The notes: generated by a model not told the origin, from the letters alone. Shown: positions 1 to 8,749, counted from the stretch's first letter. The stretch is DNA of 64,000 bases from Erwinia tracheiphila (GCF_021365465.1 NZ_CP089932.1:2170001-2234000); one strand, 5' to 3'. Numbers and translations: made by a program.

Positions 1-82
1 TGATTTTTTCGAGGTTATTATCACGATCGGTTGCCGGACCTAAGGTAGTGACGATCTTGGTTCTTCTGAGACGTCTGGACAT
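1..82 (-). CDS. pykA: Pyruvate kinase II, N-terminal 27 codons (partial)
   Basis: The minus-strand reading starts with [20 protein letters not shown], which matches the start of enterobacterial pyruvate kinase II. This enzyme makes pyruvate and ATP from phosphoenolpyruvate and ADP in glycolysis. Only the first 27 codons are inside the window; the rest runs off the left edge. It lies upstream of hexR on the same strand, the same neighbour order as in E. coli. Identity comes from the recognised N-terminus and from synteny. Confidence 0.9.
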   Translation of the reverse strand, partial: MSRRLRRTKIVTTLGPATDRDNNLEKI

Positions 83-185
83 GTATGACTCCGTTGGCTA
101 AAAAGTGAGTAATGCTGGAGCAATCCCTGTGTAAAATTCAGTCAGTTAACAGTAAATATACGTTGACAAGCCGTGGCGGTCGCGG

Positions 186-1064
186 TCATGACAAAAGCTC
201 CGTTTGCGCGGGGGGATCGTCTTTATCAAATCGTGACCCTTTCAGTGCAGCCTTGACTTGTCTGAGATTGTCGCGAAATTTTGCACCGCGTCGCAAAGTG
301 AAGCTCGTTGCAAGCACATCAATGAGCGTTAACTGCGCGAGCCGCGACACCATAGGTATATAGATATCGGTATCTTCCGGGACTTCCACGGTCAGCGCCA
401 GCGTGGCTTCACATGCCAGCAGCGAGCCGGGAGAGGTAATGGCCAGCACGGTGGCATTATTTTCTCGCGCAAGCTGGGCCAGTTCGACGACATTTTTTGT
501 GCGTCCCGTGTGAGAAATCAGCACGATAACATCGCCTTCCGTACAGTTAATGCAGTGCATTCGTTGCATCACAATATCATCGGAACAGATGATTGCCACA
601 TTGAAGCGAAAAAATTTATTCATTGCGTCATGTGCAACGGCGGCGGATGCCCCTAAACCAAAAAAAGCAATCTTTTGAGCCTGCGTCAGCGGGTCGACGG
701 CGTGGTTAATGGCTACCGTGTCAAGATATTGTCGGACGAGATTCAAACCGGCCATGGCCGATTCAAATATTTTGCCGGAATAAACTGCCACACTGTCATT
801 TTCTTCAATGTCGCGACTGACCCAGGGCGTACCCTTTATGGCGATGCTTTGCGCCAGCTGCAATTTAAAATCAGGAAAACCCTTTGTGTGCAAGCGATGA
901 CAGAATCGATTAACGGTGGGTTCGCTGACGCCTGCTTCACGCGCCAGAAGGGCGATATTGGTCTGGATGGTAGCACCCGGTGCGGCAAGAATGGCTTGCG
1001 CCACTTTTCGTTCAGATTTGCTCAGATTTTCCAGCTGAGACTGGATTTTTTCCAGCATGGTCAT
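186..1064 (-). CDS. hexR: HexR, RpiR-family repressor of hexose-phosphate catabolism
   Basis: A 292-aa protein with an N-terminal RpiR helix-turn-helix (about residues 1-77, including SEPTVNRFCHRL) and a C-terminal SIS sugar-phosphate-binding domain (about 125-255, with FFGLGASAAVAHDAMNKFF and ISHTGRTKNVVELA). HexR family members repress zwf, edd/eda and related genes and release DNA when they bind 2-keto-3-deoxy-6-phosphogluconate. It is divergent from zwf, its classical target, and next to pykA, exactly as in E. coli. Length and start fit the family, and no defects are visible. Confidence 0.95.
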   Translation of the reverse strand: MTMLEKIQSQLENLSKSERKVAQAILAAPGATIQTNIALLAREAGVSEPTVNRFCHRLHTKGFPDFKLQLAQSIAIKGTPWVSRDIEENDSVAVYSGKIFESAMAGLNLVRQYLDTVAINHAVDPLTQAQKIAFFGLGASAAVAHDAMNKFFRFNVAIICSDDIVMQRMHCINCTEGDVIVLISHTGRTKNVVELAQLARENNATVLAITSPGSLLACEATLALTVEVPEDTDIYIPMVSRLAQLTLIDVLATSFTLRRGAKFRDNLRQVKAALKGSRFDKDDPPAQTELLS

Positions 1065-1425
1065 GATGGTGCCTGTTAATACGTTCTGGCGATTTCAATC
1101 AAAGGAGAAATCGATGTCAATTTGTAGAGAATATACAAGCGCTAATAAGTCAGGGTCAGAGGCCACGCCTGCAACAACGCCGTTTTTTGCCATAATTTGA
1201 ACTCGGTCTGATTTTCACCTGTGTAAGTTTAAAACAGAAACGTTGAAAAGTTACGCATTCACTGATGATTTACCGCGGGCAGACTCAGCACGTTAGCGTT
1301 TCCCTGCGTACTTCAGTTTACGTGGACCGGGAAAAAGCAGTACATTGTAGCGAAAGAAAATTACAATAAGAGCCTGAATGTTACGGGTTATGCAGGTCAG
1401 GCTTATCCTGCAACGAGGAGAATAT
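1065..1425. promoter_or_regulatory. Divergent hexR/zwf control region
   Basis: A 361-bp stretch without a gene between divergent hexR and zwf. It should hold both promoters and a HexR operator. The best visible dyad is TTGT at 1345-1348 and ACAA at 1363-1366, with an A-rich centre. However, the arms are farther apart than the TTGT-N7/8-ACAA sites described for HexR in Pseudomonas, so the operator assignment is weak. A GAGGAG Shine-Dalgarno at 1415-1420 precedes the zwf ATG. Confidence 0.5.
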
Positions 1426-2901
1426 ATGGCGGTTACACAAACGGCCCTGGCATGCGATCTGGTTATTTTCGGTGCCAAAGGCGATCTTGCTCGCCGGAAA
1501 CTGTTACCTTCCCTTTATCAGCTGGAAAAAGCCGGCCAGATCCATGAGGAATCGCGCATTATCGGCGTGGGACGTGCGGATTGGGATAAAGCGACCTGGA
1601 CCAGGATGGTGCAGGAAGCGCTGGAGACCTTTATGAAGGAGAAGATTGACGAGGCGCTCTGGGACAAACTGAGCAGCCGGCTCGACTTCTGTAATCTGGA
1701 CGTCAACGACACCGGTCACTTCAGCAAGCTGGGTAAAATGCTGGATCAGAAGAATCGCGTGACGATTAACTACTTCGCCATGCCACCTGGAACATTTGGC
1801 GCGATTTGCAAAGGGCTGGGGACGGCAAAACTGAATGCGCCGCCCGCGCGCGTGGTGATGGAGAAGCCGTTAGGTACCTCCCTTGATACCTCGCAGGAAA
1901 TTAACGATCAGGTCGGTGAGTTCTTTGAAGAAAACCAGGTGTTCCGCATCGATCACTATCTTGGTAAAGAGACGGTGCTCAATTTACTGGCCCTGCGCTT
2001 TGCCAACTCGTTGTTCGCTTCAAACTGGGATAATCGTACTATCGACCATGTGCAAATTACCGTGGCAGAAGAAGTGGGTATTGAAGGACGCTGGGGCTAT
2101 TTTGATAAAGCAGGACAGATGAGGGATATGATCCAGAACCATCTTTTACAGGTTCTGACCATGATTGCTATGTCGCCGCCAGCTGACCTCTCTGCGGACC
2201 GCATTCGCGATGAAAAAGTAAAAGTGCTGCGCTCACTGCGTTGTATCGACCATACTAACGTACGCGATAAAACCGTGCGTGGTCAGTACACGGCGGGATT
2301 TGTGCAGGGTAAAAAAGTCCCTGGCTACCTGGAAGAAGAAGACGCTAATAAATCAAGCAACACAGAAACGTTTGTGGCCATCCGGGTTGATATAGACGAC
2401 TGGCGTTGGGCAGGGGTGCCGTTCTATCTGCGCACGGGCAAACGGCTACCAACGAAATGTTCTGAAGTCGTAGTCTATTTCAAAAATCCCGCGCTGAACC
2501 TGTTTAAAGATTCCTGGCAGGAATTACCGCAGAACAAACTGACCATTCGTCTGCAGCCGGACGAAGGCGTCGATATCCAAATTCTGAATAAGGTGCCGGG
2601 ACTCGATCACAAGCATAATCTGCAAACCACCAAGCTGGATTTAAGCTTCTCTGAAACCTTCAATCAGTCACACCTGGCGGATGCCTACGAACGCCTGTTG
2701 CTGGAAACGATGCGCGGCATTCAGGCGCTGTTTGTGCGCCGTGATGAAGTGGAAGAAGCATGGAAATGGGTGGATTCTATTATGGAAGCCTGGGCGGCAG
2801 ATAAAGAAGCGCCCAAGCCATACCAGGCGGGCACCTGGGGGCCAGTCGCCTCAGTTGCTATGATTACCCGTGATGGTCGCTCATGGAATGAATTTGAATG
2901 A
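1426..2901 (+). CDS. zwf: Glucose-6-phosphate 1-dehydrogenase
   Basis: Oxidises glucose-6-phosphate to 6-phosphogluconolactone and makes NADPH, as entry to the pentose phosphate pathway. The ATG at 1426 gives 491 aa, the E. coli length, starts [20 protein letters not shown] and has a GAGGAG ribosome site. An upstream in-frame ATG at 1378 would add 16 unlikely residues. The nucleotide-binding [16 protein letters not shown] segment lies at about 15-30 and the substrate motif RIDHYLGKE at about 178-186. It is divergent from hexR. In E. coli edd follows zwf, but here the next gene is eda. Confidence 0.97.
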   Translation: MAVTQTALACDLVIFGAKGDLARRKLLPSLYQLEKAGQIHEESRIIGVGRADWDKATWTRMVQEALETFMKEKIDEALWDKLSSRLDFCNLDVNDTGHFSKLGKMLDQKNRVTINYFAMPPGTFGAICKGLGTAKLNAPPARVVMEKPLGTSLDTSQEINDQVGEFFEENQVFRIDHYLGKETVLNLLALRFANSLFASNWDNRTIDHVQITVAEEVGIEGRWGYFDKAGQMRDMIQNHLLQVLTMIAMSPPADLSADRIRDEKVKVLRSLRCIDHTNVRDKTVRGQYTAGFVQGKKVPGYLEEEDANKSSNTETFVAIRVDIDDWRWAGVPFYLRTGKRLPTKCSEVVVYFKNPALNLFKDSWQELPQNKLTIRLQPDEGVDIQILNKVPGLDHKHNLQTTKLDLSFSETFNQSHLADAYERLLLETMRGIQALFVRRDEVEEAWKWVDSIMEAWAADKEAPKPYQAGTWGPVASVAMITRDGRSWNEFE

Positions 2902-3030
2902 TCGTCCGTCACCCAATCAATCCCCTGCACAGTCTGTGAGTTAACAGAGTGAAAAACTAACGTCACCGCAAACAGACGTTTTAATGAATCCTGCTTGTGC
3001 AGCTAACTAAAGGAACAGGTGATTAAAATA

Positions 3031-3049
3031 AATGAACTTGTGTTTTAAA
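3031..3049. promoter_or_regulatory. Possible KdgR operator upstream of eda
   Basis: AATGAACTTGTGTTTTAAA resembles the Erwinia KdgR consensus (an AATGAAA-type left arm and a TGTTTYA-type right arm). It lies 140 bp upstream of eda. Known biology supports it: KdgR controls eda, and kdgR is present in this window. The match is imperfect in the centre, so this is only a candidate. The rest of the 287-bp zwf-eda gap shows no gene and no trace of edd. Confidence 0.4.
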
Positions 3050-3188
3050 AATAGAAAAGAGGAGTGGACGTATTTCCTCGTTATCCTGTAAAGTGGCTGA
3101 CAATTGAGCGGTATAGAATAAGGCATGCCGATCAAACAAGCCCTTGCAGCAGTGGAATGCTGGCTGAACAGACAGGAGAATCAGGTTA

Positions 3189-3827
3189 ATGAATCACTGG
3201 AAAACGAGTGCTGAACAGATCCTTGGCAGCGGTCCGGTCGTGCCGGTAATGGTGATTAACAAACTGGAATATGCGGTGCCGATGGCAAGAGCACTGGTGG
3301 CGGGTGGTGTTCATGTGTTGGAAATTACGCTGCGCACCCCCTGCGCGATGGATGCCATTACAGCGATAATTAAAGAAGTGCCGGAGGCGGTTGTCGGTGC
3401 CGGAACGGTTATTAACGCTGAACAGCTCAATGCGGTAACGGATGCTGGTGTGCAATTTGCAATTAGCCCAGGTATAACCCCCTCGTTGCTAAAGGCAGCG
3501 GTCGCCGGAAGCGTGCCGTTGATTCCGGGTATCAGCACGGTTTCTGAATTGATGGAGGGTATGGACTACGGCCTGTGTGAGTTTAAGTTCTTTCCTGCAG
3601 AAGCCAACGGCGGTGTACAGGCATTACAGGCTATTTCCGGCCCTTTTCCCCAGGTACGCTTCTGTCCGACAGGTGGAATTACATCGGCAAACTACCGTGA
3701 CTATCTGGCGCTGAAAAACGTACTCTGTATTGGCGGATCGTGGCTGGTGCCGGGTGATGCACTGGAAAGCGGGGATTACTCCCGTATTACCAGACTGGCG
3801 AAAGAAGCCGTAACGGGTGCGGTATGA
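3189..3827 (+). CDS. eda: KDPG/KHG aldolase
   Basis: A 212-aa class I aldolase that cleaves 2-keto-3-deoxy-6-phosphogluconate to pyruvate and glyceraldehyde-3-phosphate, and also 4-hydroxy-2-oxoglutarate. Visible family segments are [17 protein letters not shown] (catalytic Glu at about 45), [16 protein letters not shown] (Schiff-base Lys at about 133) and FCPTGGI. The length matches E. coli (213 aa). An AGGAG ribosome site lies about 10 bp upstream. Without edd beside it, this copy may serve hexuronate/KDG catabolism more than the Entner-Doudoroff route; that is inference. Confidence 0.96.
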   Translation: MNHWKTSAEQILGSGPVVPVMVINKLEYAVPMARALVAGGVHVLEITLRTPCAMDAITAIIKEVPEAVVGAGTVINAEQLNAVTDAGVQFAISPGITPSLLKAAVAGSVPLIPGISTVSELMEGMDYGLCEFKFFPAEANGGVQALQAISGPFPQVRFCPTGGITSANYRDYLALKNVLCIGGSWLVPGDALESGDYSRITRLAKEAVTGAV

Positions 3828-4025
3828 GTATCCCGCATCATCGATGACAGAGACGGTAACAGTTTGCCCTATACCAGAAGTTGTTGCTCTAGCCCCACTG
3901 ACAGACGAAAAAAACCGTAATGGCTAACTCTGATTATGCTGGTAGATTCGAATCCAAAGAAAATAAAGCAGAGCGATAAAACCTGTTAATAATCCCGCCA
4001 GCAGAATGCGGTTTTTTCGAGCAAT

Positions 4026-4057
4026 AAAAGAAGAATGGCATCTGCCATTCTTCTTTT
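4026..4057. terminator. Bidirectional terminator between convergent eda and purT
   Basis: A perfect 15-bp inverted repeat (arms 4026-4040 and 4043-4057) with a 2-nt centre. It starts with an A-run and ends with a T-run, so it can act as a rho-independent terminator in both directions. It lies between the ends of eda (+) and purT (-). Confidence 0.85.
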
Positions 4058-4071
4058 GCGATGAGGCAATG

Positions 4072-5250
4072 TTATCCGCTGATTTTTACACCCGCAGCGC
4101 AATGAATAGCACGCTGCACGGCATCAGTGACAGTGTCACTTATTGCCAGCGCAACACCCAGACGGCGTTTGCCGTTGATTTCCGGCTTACCAAACAGGCA
4201 CAGCTGCAGCCCCGCGCCCAGAACTTTCTCCAGCTGCGTAAACTGAACGTTTTCGCTGCTTAACTCAGGCAGAATAACGGCTGAAGCAGAAGGGCCGTAT
4301 TGACGGATCCTGCCGACTGGCAGACCAAGGAATGCGCGAACGTGCAGGGCGAATTCTGATAAATCCTGGGAGACAAGCGTTACCAGACCGGTGTCGTGCG
4401 GGCGCGGTGAGACTTCGCTAAACACCACGTCATCACCGCAAACAAAGAGTTCAACGCCAAACAGACCGTAACCACCTAATGCGGTTACCACTTTTCTGGC
4501 AATTTCTTCAGCACGTTGCAGGGCGAGGGCGCTCATCTGCTGTGGCTGCCAGGATTCACGGTAGTCGCCATCTTCCTGTCGATGGCCAATGGGCGCACAA
4601 AAGTGGATGCCGTCCACCGCACTGATGGTCAGTAAGGTGATTTCGAAATCAAATTTAACAACACCCTCAATAATCACCCGGCCAGCGCCGGCACGTCCAC
4701 CCTGCTGCGCATAGCGCCAGGCCGCATCAAGCTGCGCTGCCTCACGAATAAAACTCTGTCCTTTACCCGATGAACTCATCACCGGCTTAATAATGCACGG
4801 GAAACCAACTACATCCACGGCCCGCCGAAAACCAGGTTCATCGTCGGCAAACTGATAGGTTGAGGTAGGCAGTGACAATTCTTCAGCGGCAAGCCTGCGA
4901 ATGCCTTCACGATGCATCGTCAGACGGGCGGCGCGGGCAGTCGGAACAACACGCTGCCCGTTGCTTTCCAGTTCAATCAGCATGTCGGTAGCGATGGCTT
5001 CAATTTCAGGAACGATGTAGTCGGGACGCTCCTGTGCCACCAGCGCTTTCAGCGCTTCACCATCGAGCATATTGATGATATGGCTGCGATGTGCAACATG
5101 CATTGCAGGTGCATCGGCGTAGCGATCTACCGCGATGACTTCCACGCCCAGACGTTGGCACTCAAGCGCAACTTCTTTACCCAGTTCGCCCGACCCTAAC
5201 AGCATCACACGCGTTGCGGCAGGGCGCAGCGCAGTACCCAGAGTTGTCAT
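4072..5250 (-). CDS. purT: Formate-dependent GAR transformylase (PurT)
   Basis: A 392-aa ATP-grasp enzyme that forms formyl-glycinamide ribonucleotide from formate, ATP and GAR in purine synthesis. It starts [28 protein letters not shown]. The ATP-grasp core (about 110-310) contains [19 protein letters not shown] and the metal-binding stretch [10 protein letters not shown]...[11 protein letters not shown]. Length and start match E. coli PurT. It is convergent with eda, and a PurR-like operator lies upstream of the start. Confidence 0.96.
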   Translation of the reverse strand: MTTLGTALRPAATRVMLLGSGELGKEVALECQRLGVEVIAVDRYADAPAMHVAHRSHIINMLDGEALKALVAQERPDYIVPEIEAIATDMLIELESNGQRVVPTARAARLTMHREGIRRLAAEELSLPTSTYQFADDEPGFRRAVDVVGFPCIIKPVMSSSGKGQSFIREAAQLDAAWRYAQQGGRAGAGRVIIEGVVKFDFEITLLTISAVDGIHFCAPIGHRQEDGDYRESWQPQQMSALALQRAEEIARKVVTALGGYGLFGVELFVCGDDVVFSEVSPRPHDTGLVTLVSQDLSEFALHVRAFLGLPVGRIRQYGPSASAVILPELSSENVQFTQLEKVLGAGLQLCLFGKPEINGKRRLGVALAISDTVTDAVQRAIHCAAGVKISG

Positions 5251-5293
5251 AATATCTACCTGAAAGAATGGAAAAAATGTGCGCGAAGTATAA

Positions 5294-5309
5294 ACGAAAA
5301 CGATTGCGT
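5294..5309. promoter_or_regulatory. PurR operator of purT
   Basis: ACGAAAACGATTGCGT matches the purine repressor consensus ACGCAAACGTTTGCGT at 14 of 16 positions. It lies 44 bp upstream of the purT start codon (5250). E. coli purT is a PurR target, which supports the call. Confidence 0.8.
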
Positions 5310-5354
5310 ATACATCTGCTTCGCCCGTTGAGATAGAAAATTATTACTGATATA

Positions 5355-5366
5355 CTGTATGAAAAT
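5355..5366. promoter_or_regulatory. Left half of the split yebG SOS box plus target duplication
   Basis: CTGT (5355-5358) followed by ATGAAAAT (5359-5366), then directly the left end of the IS. Joined to ACAG at 7444-7447 it gives CTGT-ATGAAAAT-ACAG, a full LexA box of the CTGT-N8-ACAG form. ATGAAAAT is repeated at 7436-7443, so it is the 8-bp target-site duplication. Confidence 0.85.
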
Positions 5367-5388
5367 GGGTCTTCCCCAATCATGGTGG
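5367..5388. repeat. Left terminal inverted repeat of the ISL3-family element
   Basis: Starts GGGTCTTCCCC and contains TGGTGG at 5383-5388. About 18 of 22 positions pair with the right end at 7414-7435. It lies just downstream of the transposase stop codon. Confidence 0.9.
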
Positions 5389-5393
5389 GAGGA

Positions 5394-6614
5394 TCAGAAC
5401 GTCATATCCAGCTTCCCGTAATGGAACATCACCCCCAGTTTAAATCGCTCCCGGTTTCGATAGCCTCTGGCCTTTATCCTCAGCAGCCTTATTTTGCTGT
5501 TCAGCGCTTCGGCATTACCATTTGAGACGCTGTACCGCATGGCGTTAAGTATTCCGTACAGCCTTTTTGTGATGGTTCCTGCCATATTTCTCATTACCGG
5601 CACATCGCAACTTTTCGCCAGTGCTATCCACTGCAACCAGTCTGCACGTCGTTTGTCACTCCAGGGGCGGTTCCAGATATCTTTCGCCAGCTCTTTCAGT
5701 GTCCAGCACTGGCTGGTCAGTTGCATCTGTTCTCTCAGCCATGCCAGTTTTTCCTGTCGGGGCTCTGTCATCCATTTGTCACTGTATTGCCACAGGAAGC
5801 GGGTTCCTTTTGCCTGACGGCGGCTGTCAACCGGAAGTCGGGGATGTTCGTTCTGCCGTGTCTTATCAACGATTTCACCCAGCTGTTTTGCCACATGGAA
5901 GCGGTCAAAGGCTATTTTCTCTACGGCGCCCGGAAGATGGATGCGTGCCGCTCTGATATATCCGGCATTCATATCCATTGAGAACGTTTTGACTGCCTGC
6001 AGCTGACTGTCGGTGAGGGTGCGAAGATAGCTGGCAAGACTTTCTGTTCCCCGATCATCCGTTAATGCCAGCGCTCGTCCCTCACGATCTGATATCACTG
6101 TGATGTACCGGTGCCCTTTTTTGAACGCAACTTCGTCCACATTCATATGCCGGGCTGATAGCGGCTTTTTTATTCGCGCAAGACCACGTTTAACTGCCCG
6201 GGTCATAATGCCGTCAACGGCATTCCAGCTAAGCTTAAGTTGCTTTCTTACCGCATCAACCGTGCTAATTTTCAGCCAGGAAAGGATGAATGATTCGAAC
6301 AATAACGTATATCGGCTACCAGCTCCGGCCCACGGAACAGGTAACGTCTGGCATCCATGGTCTGGACACATGACCCGGGGGACATTCGCCTCAACGACAG
6401 TCATGAACTGGCAGGTATCAAGATGACGCCATTTGCGGTGGCGGTGATCGTGAACAGGGCATTGCTGCCTGCATGTCGGGCAGATTAGCAGTGAATTTTT
6501 GGCGATCCCGACAACAACGGTGACAGAGCCAGTATTTTCATCAAGGGAAAGTGATTCAACCTGCCACGGGGCGGACAGGTTGAGAATGTGGGCGTATAGC
6601 GATTTTTCATCCAT
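5394..6614 (-). CDS. ISL3-family transposase
   Basis: A 406-aa DDE transposase. The N-terminus has a zinc-ribbon-like part (CPTCRQQCPVHDHRHRKWRHLD, about 43-64) and a second CPDHGC (about 82-87). The acidic triad can be read as D in MNVDEVAF, D in FSMDMNAGY and E in NGNAEALNSKIR near the C-terminus, followed by ARGYRNRERF. The length is normal for ISL3 and the frame is open, so it may be active. It lies 33 bp downstream of the effector gene on the same strand and probably shares its transcript. Confidence 0.93.
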   Translation of the reverse strand: MDEKSLYAHILNLSAPWQVESLSLDENTGSVTVVVGIAKNSLLICPTCRQQCPVHDHRHRKWRHLDTCQFMTVVEANVPRVMCPDHGCQTLPVPWAGAGSRYTLLFESFILSWLKISTVDAVRKQLKLSWNAVDGIMTRAVKRGLARIKKPLSARHMNVDEVAFKKGHRYITVISDREGRALALTDDRGTESLASYLRTLTDSQLQAVKTFSMDMNAGYIRAARIHLPGAVEKIAFDRFHVAKQLGEIVDKTRQNEHPRLPVDSRRQAKGTRFLWQYSDKWMTEPRQEKLAWLREQMQLTSQCWTLKELAKDIWNRPWSDKRRADWLQWIALAKSCDVPVMRNMAGTITKRLYGILNAMRYSVSNGNAEALNSKIRLLRIKARGYRNRERFKLGVMFHYGKLDMTF

Positions 6615-6647
6615 ATATGCAGATGAGTCCTCATATAAGCAACGTAG

Positions 6648-7355
6648 CTAAAGTAACGGATGTAGTTTTTTCCGCTGGAATCCCTGAGTCACTGTATTGT
6701 CATCATGAATGAGAGATGAATCGTGCGGGTAGAATGTTCTGCGGGGCATCCCAATCTCTTCACGAAATTTATTTTCTGAAAGAACTTCTTCAGAAAAAGC
6801 ACCCAACCCAACAGTCCTGGCTTCTTCGAGTAAAAGTGGGGAGTGTGTTTGTAATTCTGGTTGAGAACTCTCAACTTTCAGGCGCTCTCCATTTAAATTG
6901 TGGAAAACGTGGAGAAGTTCATGGAAAACAATGCACGCATGAAAGTCTACCAGGCTAATTCCTTGCGCGCAGGGATATTCAACTGCATTCAGATTACAGT
7001 GAAAGTCGGAGCCAGTTCCTCGGGAGTTTTCAGCATCCGTATTGCAGTGTGCTATCACCCCTAACTCAGCAGAATCGAGATGTATTGCCAGTTTTTCTGA
7101 TTTGAGTCGGGATGTTAATTCAATACAGTTCAAAAGAGTACGTCCAGTGTCTGTGGATTCGATCTTATCGAGAGCAGCTTCAAGATGCTTGTAGATTTTA
7201 AGGTCAGTCCCGTGGAAACAGAGTTGTTGGTTGTTTTTCACCCAGCGCACACCCGATATTTTTACAAGAGATTGAATGTCTGTGGCTGAAATTGAATTCG
7301 AAGATGAGGGTAGAGGTAACGAAGGTAATGTCAGGTTAAGGGATGTAGGGCGCAT
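6648..7355 (-). CDS. NleD/HopH1/XopG-type zinc metalloprotease effector
   Basis: A 235-aa protein with the zincin motif HELLH at residues 145-149 in VFHELLHVFHNLNGERL, and a downstream EEARTVGLG (about 177-185) that probably gives the third zinc ligand. This arrangement and length fit the M91 family of type III effectors. EPEC NleD (232 aa) cleaves host JNK and p38; HopH1 and XopG are plant-pathogen relatives. The first 25 residues are rich in Ser, Pro and Leu, as is common in type III secretion signals. The ATG at 7355 has AGGAGG at 7361-7366; longer starts run out of the IS and are unlikely. No hrp box (GGAACC...CCAC) lies between the start and the IS end; only a TATAAT-like -10 near 7391-7396 is seen. 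No chaperone or secretion genes are nearby. Confidence 0.85.
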   Translation of the reverse strand: MRPTSLNLTLPSLPLPSSSNSISATDIQSLVKISGVRWVKNNQQLCFHGTDLKIYKHLEAALDKIESTDTGRTLLNCIELTSRLKSEKLAIHLDSAELGVIAHCNTDAENSRGTGSDFHCNLNAVEYPCAQGISLVDFHACIVFHELLHVFHNLNGERLKVESSQPELQTHSPLLLEEARTVGLGAFSEEVLSENKFREEIGMPRRTFYPHDSSLIHDDNTVTQGFQRKKLHPLL

Positions 7356-7413
7356 TAAGACCTCCTGAGGATAAGCGCAAGTCAAGAGGATTATACTTGA
7401 TTGGCAGTGTGCG

Positions 7414-7435
7414 CCACCACAACAGGGGAAGACCC
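7414..7435. repeat. Right terminal inverted repeat of the ISL3-family element
   Basis: Ends GGGGAAGACCC at 7425-7435, the exact complement of the left tip, with CCACCA-type matches further in. It is followed at once by the second target-duplication copy. Confidence 0.9.
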
Positions 7436-7447
7436 ATGAAAATACAG
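7436..7447. promoter_or_regulatory. Right half of the split yebG SOS box
   Basis: ATGAAAAT (7436-7443, target duplication) plus ACAG (7444-7447), 20 bp upstream of the yebG start. Only half of the LexA palindrome remains next to yebG; the CTGT half is 2 kb away on the far side of the IS. In E. coli yebG is LexA-controlled through a similar box. Confidence 0.8.
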
Positions 7448-7466
7448 TTAACTTAAGGTGTGTATC

Positions 7467-7829
7467 ATGGCTGTTGAAATTAAATATGTTGTGGTCAGAA
7501 AAGGTGAGGAAAAAATGACGTTCGCCAGCAAAAAAGAAGCCGATGCGTACGACAAAATGCTGGATATGGCTGAGGTTTTCTCCGACTGGCTGTCCGTTGC
7601 ACCGTTGACATTGGATGAGCAGCATTATGAGGCGCTCGGCCTCTATCTTGCGGAAAATAAAGAGGTGCTCCAGCATATCCTGCGTACAAGCAAATTGCCG
7701 GATTCAGGCGAAAGCACAGAGGAGCCAACCTGCGAAAGCGAGCTGCAGCCCGACGCCGGGGACAGCATGAGCACGGAATCTGAGGTTGTTCGCCCGGTAA
7801 AAACGACACGCGCAGGCAAAGCAGCCTGA
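7467..7829 (+). CDS. yebG: YebG, DNA-damage-inducible small protein
   Basis: A 120-aa protein starting MAVEIKYVVVRKGEEKMTFASKKEADAYDKMLD, clearly the YebG family (96 aa in E. coli). The ATG at 7467 is chosen by homology. The C-terminal 45 residues (from about PDSGESTEEP) are longer, acidic and of low complexity compared with E. coli. E. coli yebG is an SOS gene of uncertain biochemical role. Here the LexA box is split by the upstream IS, so regulation is probably changed. It still follows purT as in E. coli. Confidence 0.93.
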   Translation: MAVEIKYVVVRKGEEKMTFASKKEADAYDKMLDMAEVFSDWLSVAPLTLDEQHYEALGLYLAENKEVLQHILRTSKLPDSGESTEEPTCESELQPDAGDSMSTESEVVRPVKTTRAGKAA

Positions 7830-7897
7830 TTGCCACAGCGGCCTGATCGTTTCGACGGTGTCGCTGTTATCGATTGTGCCGGGGGCCGAATGATTAT

Positions 7898-8749
7898 CAG
7901 CTCGTTGTGGTTCCTTGCGGCGGCCCGGACAGGCAGTTTTGCAGTGCAGACATCGCCTGCTTTGCCACTTCCACAGGTGGTTGCTGGTGGAGAGCATCAT
8001 TGAACACTTCCAGTCCTATCGGCCTGTGATAGCCCCTACTGGCCAGGTAATCGAACAGGGTATTGAGCGGGAAAGTGCCCTGGCCTTGTAACAGTCGTTT
8101 ATGGCGTGTGGTTTCAATAAGTTCTGCCTGCGTGGGCACAACAGCAAGCTTTGAAAACTGCCCCAGAAAAATTTTCTCCATGGGGATATCAAGAAGATCG
8201 TCAACTGTACGGTTGCAGGCAAAGATATGGAATGCGTCGATAACCAGTCCGAGGTTGGGTTGATCTATGCGCTGTACTATTTGCCATGTGGCGGTGCGTC
8301 GCTGATATGTCTGCTTCAGGCCATCGCCTCAAACGCTACTTTCAGCCCCCGCTTTGCCGCCTCAGCCACCAGCCAGCGGATATCTTCTTCTTCGCGTGCG
8401 GCAATACATTGGCTTGCGGTTGACGCAGGCGTTAACAACGTGCTGTCACCGAGTGCAACAGCCGTATTGGGCATTATCAATGCTTTGCTGCTTGCTTTGA
8501 CCTGTCAGGGGTGCCATCAAAATCGAGCAGTAGCTGATAGTCGGTTAATGCCAGATGCTGTTTTTCCCGCAACTGAGCGCCCCCTGTAGCATCGCAGCGT
8601 GGCTGCCGGACATCCTGGTGCCATAGCTCAATCTGCTGGAAACCTGCCTGTGCAGCGGCATGGACCTTTTCTTCAGGCATACCGCCAAAAATGACCATGT
8701 TAATAAACAAGGCGTTCTCTGCGAAGCGCGTTATTTTCCTCTGAGCCAA
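7898..8749 (-). pseudogene. Sugar-phosphate isomerase/epimerase-like TIM-barrel gene, broken
   Basis: Two separated frames belong to one xylose-isomerase-like TIM-barrel protein. The N-terminal part begins at 8749 (MAQRKITRFAENALFINMVIFGGMPEEKV) and stops at 8477. The C-terminal part is readable from about 8275 to 7898, with LGLVIDAFHIFACNRT, MEKIFLGQFSKL and YHRPIGLEVFNDAL. The middle (for instance WLVAEAAK and VAFEAMA) is present in other frames. Several frameshifts and stops make it non-functional. The exact substrate of this subfamily is not known to me. Confidence 0.8.

Larger units (their letters stand above)
5367..7435. mobile_element. ISL3-family transposon with effector passenger gene (2,069 bp)
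   Basis: The element is bounded by near-perfect terminal inverted repeats: GGGTCTTCCCC at 5367-5377 and its complement at 7425-7435. A further TGGTGG match inside gives about 18 of 22 positions. Both ends are flanked by ATGAAAAT (5359-5366 and 7436-7443), an 8-bp target duplication as expected for ISL3. It encodes an ISL3-type transposase (5394-6614) and upstream, in the same direction, a zinc-protease effector gene (6648-7355). The intact duplication and open transposase frame point to a fairly recent insertion. Confidence 0.93.

Noticed and set aside
675..1079. 134-aa plus-strand frame opposite hexR
   Set aside because: Shadow of hexR: no ribosome site, no domain, fully antisense to a well-conserved gene.
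1345..1366. TTGT...ACAA dyad as a firm HexR operator
   Set aside because: Arm spacing is 14 bp, not the 7-8 bp described; kept only as a weak remark in the promoter region.
7356..7676. Upstream extension of the effector frame into yebG
   Set aside because: It leaves the IS through its inverted repeat and runs antisense to yebG. The ATG at 7355 has a perfect Shine-Dalgarno.
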